Source: Streptosporangiaceae bacterium (GTDB taxonomy: Bacteria; Actinomycetota; Actinomycetes; Streptosporangiales; Streptosporangiaceae). Taken from it: a stretch of DNA of 13,222 nucleotides. Below the pieces are notes generated by a model. That model did no database searches. It worked only from the letters and a program-made list of their open reading frames with translations, and was not told the DNA's origin. Both the position numbers and the translations under genes were made by a program. The stretch spans positions 1 through 13,222 of the forward strand of contig JASIBM010000294.1 of assembly GCA_030045175.1 (NCBI GenBank), in the 5' to 3' direction. Below, piece by piece: positions 6,801 to 11,400 of this stretch (the first letter of the stretch is position 1; each line of letters opens with the position of its first letter).

Positions 6801-8438
6801 GCGAGCCAGGTCGTCAACGACGGGACGCCAGGCACGACCTATTACCGGTACGACTCGTGCGGCCAGCGCGTGACCAAGGCCACCAACAGCCAGAACGGCG
6901 TCCTCGTCACGACGCGGACGTACCTGCCCGGCTACGAGGTCTACCGCGAGTACGACGCCTCGGGCACGGTCACGCTGGAGCGCCAGAGCCTGCACGTCAC
7001 CGACGGCGCCAGGCGGGTCTGCCTGTTCGAGACGACGACCATCGACGCCGCCTCACCAGCCGCCGCGCCGTCCTCGGTGGCCCGCTACCAGCTAGCCAAC
7101 CATGTCGGGTCGGCGCTGCTCGAGCTCGACGATTCGGCGGCGATCCTCACCTACGAGGAGTACTACCCCTGCGGCAGCACGTCGTTCCAGTCAGGATCCA
7201 GCGCGGCCGAGGTGTCACTGAAGCGGTACAGGTACAACGCGAAAGAGCTGGACAGCGAGAACAGCTTCTACTACTACGGGCAGCGCTACTACGCGCCCTG
7301 GCTGGGCCGGTGGACGAGCTGCGATCCGGCTGGGACCGCGGACGGCACGAATGTGTACTGGTTCTGCCGGGACAACCCCGTGAAGTTCACCGACCCGGAC
7401 GGGCGCCAGAGCCAGATCCCGGCCCAGGGCCAGATCACGTTCCCCGGCCGCGACGAGTACCCAGGGGACTCGAAGTACAGCTACTGGCCGAGCGAGGACT
7501 CTCCCGGGGCGCAAACGTCGGCCCCGCAGGCTGCCCCTGGCCAGGCCGCGCAGCAAGCGCCGCCAAGCGGTAGCGATCAAGGAAAGCAGCAGGCTCAGGC
7601 GCCAAGCCAAGCCGCCGCGCAACCAGCAGACGGCGGAGGCGGCCCGCTAGGACCGGTGCCACCGCCGGCTCCGCTCGCCCCGCTCGCTGGGGCGGCGGGG
7701 GGCACGGCCGCGGCTGCGACGCCAGGCTCGGCGGCCGCGACTGCGCCAGCCCAAGGCGGGTCATCAGGCGTCCAGGCTCGACAGCCCGCCCCAGCACAAC
7801 CCGCTGCGTCAGGTGCCGCTGTCCCCGCGCACGGACGGTCGTCAGCCCAGCCGGCGCCCGAGGAAAAGAAGAAATGGGTTGCCTGGGGACCGGTCTTCGT
7901 CCGCTATAAGGAGGACAAGGGCAAGCCATTTAAGGATCGGACGACCGAGTGGAAAGTACAGGCCTCGAAATCAGAGACTGTCGGCCTCGGCGCCATGTTC
8001 GCGTTCCTCGCAGTTTTCCTCATCACGAAATTCCGGCAAAATGTGAACCTGTCGCCCCTCGGCGTGGCGCTGCGGACCATTACCGCCACTATGTTCTTGC
8101 TACTCGGCATATTCGGCATCTCCCGCGACCAGATCCTGTCGCACTTCAAGGGGAAGTTCTTCGAGGACCTGAAGAAGGCCCTTTATACCGGGCCCATCGA
8201 CGAGAAGCCGCTTGACTACCCGTGGAGCGTCATACATTTCCTGGCGGGCTGGATGCTCTTCTTCCTCGGCGCGCCCTTCTGGCTGGTCGCCGGCCTGACG
8301 ATCGTCTGGGAGTTGTTCGAGATGGTCGCGTATGGCCTCGGCCCTACCGAAATCAATGCGAACCGATTGACCGATATTGGCGCGGCCTGGCTGGGCTTCG
8401 GCCTCGCCTTTGGGCTCAATTTGCTCGGTCACTTGTAG
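894..8438 (+). CDS. Fused TcB-TcC toxin-complex protein (SpvB/FG-GAP/Rhs cocoon) with C-terminal membrane-type tip
   Basis: 2514-residue homologue of the TcB and TcC subunits of ABC toxins joined in one chain. In characterised Tc systems these build a hollow shell that docks on the TcA pore and encloses a self-cleaved toxic C-terminus. Domains in order: a disordered Ser/Pro-rich head (1-52); SpvB/TcaC N-terminal domain opening with SITLPKGGG (54-62) and the GPFGLGW segment at 110; FG-GAP/VCBS-like DxDGDG repeats (about 519-735); the TcB middle region with YHHGFYDGVEREFRGF (833-848); YD/Rhs repeats (about 1200-2100); the Rhs-associated core (2111-2170); a Pro/Ala/Gln-rich linker (about 2172-2322); and a hydrophobic C-terminal domain (2323-2514). 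The stretch around 1650-2170 resembles Photorhabdus TccC proteins throughout, including an SxTYDAKGQR...YGNG segment. No signal peptide or strong Shine-Dalgarno is seen. The ATG is chosen because no earlier in-frame start occurs close by and the SpvB motif follows at the usual distance. The next gene starts 15 bases downstream, so the two are probably co-transcribed. Confidence 0.93.
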   Translation: MSAGRQSWFAPPDRQVPAGSDAEGKGSSPSRADAPSASPGTAQGPPGSSGSLPSITLPKGGGAIRGIDEKLSVNQPTGTASLTVPVFTSPARQGFAPKLALRYDSGEGNGPFGLGWTLDVASITRKTSMGLPRYDDVAGTDVFMLSGAEDLVPLLAESAGAWVPQSSTQVIGTTSYVVTGYRPRVEQGFARIERWQQAGTGDVHWRTISRTNVTSLYGQDATSRIADPADPTRIFSWLLDLSFDDRGNAVSYVYKAEDASGAPRAANEANRVVTANRYLKRVFYGNDTPYLPAVAGSDTLPAQWCFELVLDYGEHDLTEPTPAEETTWSCRPDPFSFYRSCFEVRTYRTCRRLLMFHQMTELGADPVLVRSTDLTYQTSDAPGDPQLPSLSLLSSVTQTGWVAAPGGGYQTAQLPPLQLAYSPLAVNGDVQVADPGSAQNIVGAFDGGSGLGSTERWVDLWGEGLQGILTEDESAWYYKHNVSAWNPGGGPAAARFEPLVLASDKPLAVSSQAPLTLTDLNGDGNLCAVSFAPPAPGWYEHHPERGWGPLRYFDTTANVDWESADLRFIDLDGDGLADILITEDDAFMWYAWAADEGFQPADRVARAFDEESGPTVVFADPTEEIMLADMSGDGLADIVRIRNADVCYWPNIGYGRFGAKVAMDYAPAFDYPDQFDARRVRLGDVDGSGTADLVYLGSQPTIWFNQSGNSWTAGTPLPQFPSFNPDVQASVFDLLGTGTACLVWTSPLPGDTSVPLRYIDFTSGTKPHLLTSVVNNLGAQRTISYAPSTQFYLQDRAAGTPWLTRLPFPVHVVDRVETDDAVSRTSFVAQYSYHHGFYDGVEREFRGFARVDALDADELPAPSGIGAFTSTPPASAGMFDLAPVLTKTWFHTGAFFGRDDLAARVAQEYWALDPQAPHLAPTILPAGTSAEALREACRALRGRVLRTEVYAQDGTALAGNPYVTSEHRYEVDQLQPPSGPSFGAFYAWKRESITCGYERDPTDPSVSHELSLAVDDFGNVTSNASAGYPRRSPAYPEQAATLLRYREADFANVADQPDWYRLGLPTEVRDYELTGIVPTLANGCFDPDVLAVAAAAAADIPYEATPDGTTAQRRMLHRTRTYYLSDDLITLPLGQVDSLALVDASYQMRFTPGLLSGTFGAKLTAAQLSALLSGGGAYVDLDADGNQWAPSPRTFYSADPASPDPAYAQAHFYLPQGGTDPWGNVSTVSYDDHDLLVAQTTDAAGNTMLAQSNYRVLGPWLMTDANLNRSGMRYDPLGMVTATAAMGKLLPDGTDEGDHLDLSTDEPSPADDPTTRMDYDLSAYATWAANPARDPDRPAPVWVHTQARVLHKDPATAWIESYAYSDGLGRVALAKAQAEPGLAPERDASGNLVLDSQGALVFTQTSARWVGTGRVVYDNKGNPVKAYEPFFDSSSGYDDESDLVEWGVTSITSYDPLGRAVRVDNPDGTYRTVAFSSWQVVSSDENDTVLTSAWYAARSAGQLGPNEFDAATKAAAHANTPASADLDVLGRAFRQVEDNGPGGEFVTSTELDIDGQSLAITDPLGRVVLTQDYDMGGTGIHRLSVDSGERWLLVDCGGQLLQGWDSRGFTTAGSYDALRRPVSLQVTDSSSTSRVAEQITYGEGLADAQALNLRGVAYQHMDEAGVATTGQLDFDGNVTASSRQLLADYIADVDWSASPGLSAEVFTAASSYDALHRVITATTPDGSVTTTTYNERSLVSGVTVNLQAVTTATTVVESVTYDAKGQRQAIAYGNGAVSTCTYDPDTFRLVELQTTRPGDTGSLQDLSYTYDPVGNVTRLGDAAQQTIFFDNQVVTPNADYTYDPVYRLTQALGREHVSNTAPPQVTWDDSSRIAVPLPSDGQAMGNYTETYAYDAAGNFQSVAHSAAAGNWTRNYAYDEPTSPPGNNQLTSTTIGATTESYTYDANGNVVSMPHLSLMQWDWKDQLQATASQVVNDGTPGTTYYRYDSCGQRVTKATNSQNGVLVTTRTYLPGYEVYREYDASGTVTLERQSLHVTDGARRVCLFETTTIDAASPAAAPSSVARYQLANHVGSALLELDDSAAILTYEEYYPCGSTSFQSGSSAAEVSLKRYRYNAKELDSENSFYYYGQRYYAPWLGRWTSCDPAGTADGTNVYWFCRDNPVKFTDPDGRQSQIPAQGQITFPGRDEYPGDSKYSYWPSEDSPGAQTSAPQAAPGQAAQQAPPSGSDQGKQQAQAPSQAAAQPADGGGGPLGPVPPPAPLAPLAGAAGGTAAAATPGSAAATAPAQGGSSGVQARQPAPAQPAASGAAVPAHGRSSAQPAPEEKKKWVAWGPVFVRYKEDKGKPFKDRTTEWKVQASKSETVGLGAMFAFLAVFLITKFRQNVNLSPLGVALRTITATMFLLLGIFGISRDQILSHFKGKFFEDLKKALYTGPIDEKPLDYPWSVIHFLAGWMLFFLGAPFWLVAGLTIVWELFEMVAYGLGPTEINANRLTDIGAAWLGFGLAFGLNLLGHL
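1050..1760 (+). other. SpvB/TcaC-type N-terminal domain
   Basis: Residues about 53-289. The opening ITLPKGGGAIRGIDEK and the following PTGTASLTVPVFTSPAR strand pair are the family hallmark. They are followed by LALRYDSGEGNGPFGLGW and the ITRKTS segment. In TcB and SpvB proteins this domain forms the first strands of the shell. The downstream border is approximate, since it merges with the beta-propeller region. Confidence 0.88.
2440..3130 (+). repeat. FG-GAP/VCBS-like DxDGDG repeats of the TcB beta-propeller
   Basis: At least four acidic loops of the D-x-D/N/S-G-D/S-G type start at residues 519 (DLNGDGN), 570 (DLDGDGL), 629 (DMSGDGL) and 684 (DVDGSGT). A fifth, degenerate unit (DLLGTGT) lies at 733. 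Spacing is about 49-59 residues, which fits propeller blades. Two units share an exact 22-base stretch (2609-2630 and 2786-2807), suggesting recent duplication or conversion, or tight codon choice. In solved Tc structures this propeller of TcB contacts TcA and gates the cocoon. The loops may bind calcium, which is inference from the motif. Confidence 0.8.
3180..3800 (+). other. TcB middle region (TcdB/SpvB-type)
   Basis: Residues about 763-969. The segment YHHGFYDGVEREFRGF at 833-848 is typical of insecticidal toxin TcdB middle domains. It is followed by the conserved TKTWFHTGAFFGRDDLAARVAQEYW-like stretch near 885-910. This part of the shell lies between the propeller and the YD-repeat strip. 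Confidence 0.8.
4500..7223 (+). repeat. YD/Rhs repeat region spanning the TcB end and TcC start
   Basis: Residues about 1203-2110 contain many degenerate YDxxGN/R...T units, for example SYDPLGRAVRVDNPDGT near 1453, YTYDPVGNVTRL and YTYDANGNVVSM. Such repeats wind into the spiral beta-sheet wall of the cocoon. In Photorhabdus and Yersinia this strip is split over two genes, TcB and TcC. Here I see no stop or restart and the frame runs on. By similarity to TccC the junction should fall near residue 1500. Confidence 0.85.
7224..7403 (+). other. Rhs-associated core with self-cleavage aspartates
   Basis: Residues 2111-2170 read RYRYNAKELDSEN, then FYYYGQRYYAPWLGRW, then CDPAGTADGTNVY and end with the DPDG signature at 2167-2170. 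This closely follows the TccC/Rhs core that acts as an intramolecular aspartyl protease and releases the following hypervariable region. Candidate catalytic or motif acidic residues are D2044-type equivalents not resolvable by eye, plus D2144, D2150, D2167 and D2169. Residue 2171 is arginine, where Leu or Met is more usual after DPDG, a small deviation at or near the cut. Confidence 0.88.
7407..7859 (+). other. Low-complexity Pro/Ala/Gln/Gly linker after the cleavage core
   Basis: Residues about 2172-2322 are dominated by P, A, Q, G and S, with runs such as PSQAAAQPADGGGG and PPPAPLAPLAGAAGG, and have no predicted fold. TccC proteins have a comparable low-complexity stretch between the core and the folded toxin. 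It would be the first part of the released cargo to thread through the TcA pore. That role is inference. Confidence 0.75.
7860..8435 (+). other. C-terminal tip: predicted multi-pass membrane domain, putative effector of unknown type
   Basis: Residues 2323-2514 begin with a charged stretch (EEKKKW, then RYKEDKGKPFKDRTTEWK). They then show hydrophobic segments at about 2363-2379, 2391-2409, 2446-2461, 2463-2479 and 2495-2511. Between the second and third lies an amphipathic charged loop (SRDQILSHFKGKFFEDLKK). Polar residues sit inside or at the ends of the later helices: H2448-x3-G2452, W2472-E-L-F-E2476 and N2490-x3-D2494-I. The pattern is reminiscent of small bacterial membrane families such as YjdF/DUF2238 or VanZ-like proteins, but I cannot assign it. 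By position it is the hypervariable toxin tip of TcC. GC in five sampled 60-base lines is 52-62%, against about 75% in the cocoon. Function is unknown; pore formation or membrane-lipid chemistry are guesses. Confidence 0.72.
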
Positions 8439-8439
8439 A

Positions 8440-8449
8440 AGGCAAGGTG
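8440..8449 (+). promoter_or_regulatory. Ribosome binding site of the TcA-like gene
   Basis: The purine-rich aaggcaaggt just after the preceding TAG stop places an AAGG about 6 bases ahead of the ATG at 8454. It supports this start, which leaves only a short N-terminus before the FHA domain. The 15-base gap between genes favours translational coupling with the B-C fusion. Confidence 0.55.
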
Positions 8450-8453
8450 CACG

Positions 8454-11400
8454 ATGGCTCCTGACAGTACAGTCCCGCGGCTTGTCGTAATCGCGCCGCC
8501 GGATCACGCCGGGCTGGTGCTCTCCATCGACCGGCCCGAGATGGTGATCGGCCACTCAGACACCGCGGACATCGTCCTGGCGGACAGGTTCGTGAGCCGC
8601 AGGCACGCGCTGGTCACGACCGACGAGTCCGGGGCGGTGACGATCCGCGACCTTAACTCGACCGGCGGGACGTTCGTCAACGGCGAGCGCATCGAGAGCC
8701 CGCGCCAATTGCAGGCCGGGGACCAGGTGCGCTTCGCCGACCTGGTCGCGCGGTTCGAAACGGGCGCCCCTGCCGAAGTCCCCGATACGGTGGAGCGGCC
8801 ACGCCCCGCCGAGGCCGCCGAGGCGGAGGACACCACGGCGGCGGCCGGGGGCGAGCCGGGCGAGTCCGAGGCGAGCGACTGGAGCGAGGTCAGGGCGGGG
8901 CTGGTGATGGGCACCAGCGGCCCCGAGGTGGGAGCGCTGCACGACGCCCTGACCGTGATCGGCCTGCAGATCGAGGAAACCGAGCGCCAGACCAGGTCGT
9001 TCGGCGCCTCCACCGTGGCGGCGGTCATCAAGCTCCAGGCCCTGGCCGGGATCGAGCAGACCGGCGCGGTCGACGAGAACACCACGGCGATCGTCTCGCT
9101 GGCCCTGGACCGGCTCGGCATCAGGGCGACCGAGGTGGGGTTCGCCGCGCGGGCGGCACGCTACCTGGTGCAGGGGACCGTGGCCGACGCCGACGGCATG
9201 CCCATGGCGAACGCGAAGGTGGTCGCGTTCGACTGTGAGCTGCGCGCGAGCAAGCCGATCGGCCAGACCAGGACCGACGACGCTGGCGCCTACCGGATCG
9301 CCTACGAGCCCGGCGACCTGTACGAGGGCAAGCCGCCAGCGGACCTGCGGGTGGAGCTGCAGGACGACGCCGGCCGCGCGCTGTTCAGCTCGCCGATCCT
9401 GTTCAACGCGCCCAGGCAGGCGACCATCGACCTGGCGCTCGGCGGGCCGGCGCACGCCACGCCGTCGGAGTTCTCCGCCACGACGACCGCGGTGACGCCG
9501 TTGCTCGGCCGGCTGCCAGCGACGGAGCTCGAGCAGGACAACGAGCATCAGGACCTGAGCTTCCTGGCCGGCCAGACGGGGATCAGGCTGGAGCGGCTCG
9601 CGTACTGGGCGGTGGCGGCCCGGCTGGCCGCGAGCACCGAACTGCCAGCGGAGCTGTTCTACGGGCTGCTGCGGTGCGGGGTCCCCGCCGACGCGCACGT
9701 GACGGCCCTGGCCAGCTCGGCCCACGGCGTCGACCTCGCCACGAACGCCCAGACGCTGCTCAGCGGCGTGCTGTCGACATCGGCGGCGACGATCGACGCG
9801 GCCATCGCGACCGCGACAGCGACGAACGTGATCCCGCCGTCCTACTCGGCGCGGGCGGCTGACGACGTAGCGAAGATCGGTGCCCTGTCCACCGACGCGG
9901 CGCTGCATTCGACTCAGGGGTTCGGGAAGACCTCGTTCGCCAGCGTCCTCGATGCCGTCTCGGTGGCGGCAGACGTCCAGCAGCGGTTCATCGAGCTGTA
10001 CGCCGCGGCCGTCGGCCCGGCCCGCCTGACTTTCTGGCGTGACCTGGCCCAGAACCAGGACTTCACCGCCGAGGAGGTGTCCGCGCTGCGCTTCGGGACG
10101 CTCGTCGGCCGCCTCACCCGTGGTTACCTGCCCCTGATCAACGAGCTCGCCGCCCAGCGCAGCACCGGGCGCATCACCAGCGCCGCCGACCTGGCACGGC
10201 TGACCACGGCCGACTGGCTGGCGCTGCTCCAGACGCAGCAGGCCAGCGGCGCCCCGATCGGGGCGCCGTCGTTCATCGACGCGAGCACGCCAGAGCAGCC
10301 AGAGCTGGCGGAGCAGGCCGGCGCGCCGGATCAGGCGGAGCAGGCCTACGCGGCGATGCTCGAGCGGTTCTTCACCCGCGCGTACCCCACGACGGCGTTC
10401 TCCGCGCGGATCGCCGCCGACGCCAGCACGCCGTTCGCGCAGGCGGCGCCGACTGCGGCCTTCCTCGACGCCAACCCGACCTTCGACCTTCGCTACACCA
10501 ACATCGACGCGTTCGCGACCACGAACGCGATCCCTGAGGGCGTCCAGCCGACCTTGCTCGCGGCCCAGCGGCTGATCAAGGTGAACTCCGACTACACGGT
10601 CATGAGCGCGCTGATGGCCGACGGCATCAGCTCGGCGCAGCAGATCTACTTCATGGGCCCCGAGCGGTTCACGGCCGCGTACGGATCGCTGCCCGCGCTC
10701 GGCGCGACCGAGGCCGCGAGCACCTGGGCTCGGGCCGAGCAGACCTACGGCGTCGCGCTCGCAATGGCCATGAAATTCAACGCCCAGCTCGGCGCCGCGA
10801 GCCCGGTGGCTGTCGGCGGGACGCTGCCCACGGACGCGGCGACGCAGGTCGCCGCGTTCCCCACGCTGCAGACGTTGTTCGGCTCTGACTCGTTCTGCGC
10901 GTGCCAGGAATGCCAGTCGGTGCTCGGCGACGCCGCGTACCTGACGGACATACTCCAGTTCCTCAAGCAGCGCGCGGCCACCCCCGGCGGTTCTGTGACC
11001 GTGCAGTCGGTCTTGTTCGAGCGCCGATCCGACCTGCAGTACATCCTGCTGAACTGCCAGAACACCAACACGGCCCTGCCCTACATCGACCTAGCGAACG
11101 AGCTGCTCGAGGCCTACGTCGCGCCAAGCGATCCCTACGCGGACCCGAACGTCAGGCAGACGACGCTGTCGACCCCCGAGCTGAACGCCAACCCCCAGTG
11201 GCTCAACCAGACCGCATATGACGACAACCACCTGGGCGGCGCGGTCTACCCGTGGACGCTGCCTTTCGACCTGCCGCTGGCAGAGGCGCGGGCGTACCTC
11301 GGCCAGCTCAACCTCAGCAGGGCCCAGCTGATCAGCACCTTCCAGGCCCCGGCAGGCTACCCGTCCGCCCAGGCGGACGAGCTGGCCAGGGAGCAGCTCG

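Noticed and set aside
6491..7573. 360-codon plus-strand frame inside the Rhs region
   Set aside because: Alternate-frame shadow of the Rhs core with Arg/Ala/Pro-rich sequence and no recognisable fold.
8439..8453. Small immunity gene or terminator between the two toxin genes
   Set aside because: Only 15 bases are present, with a ribosome site and no room for a hairpin or a gene.
8478..8759. FHA domain as sign of a type VI secretion locus
   Set aside because: No T6SS sheath, baseplate or TssM-like sequence is visible, and the FHA is fused to a TcA-type protein next to TcB-TcC.
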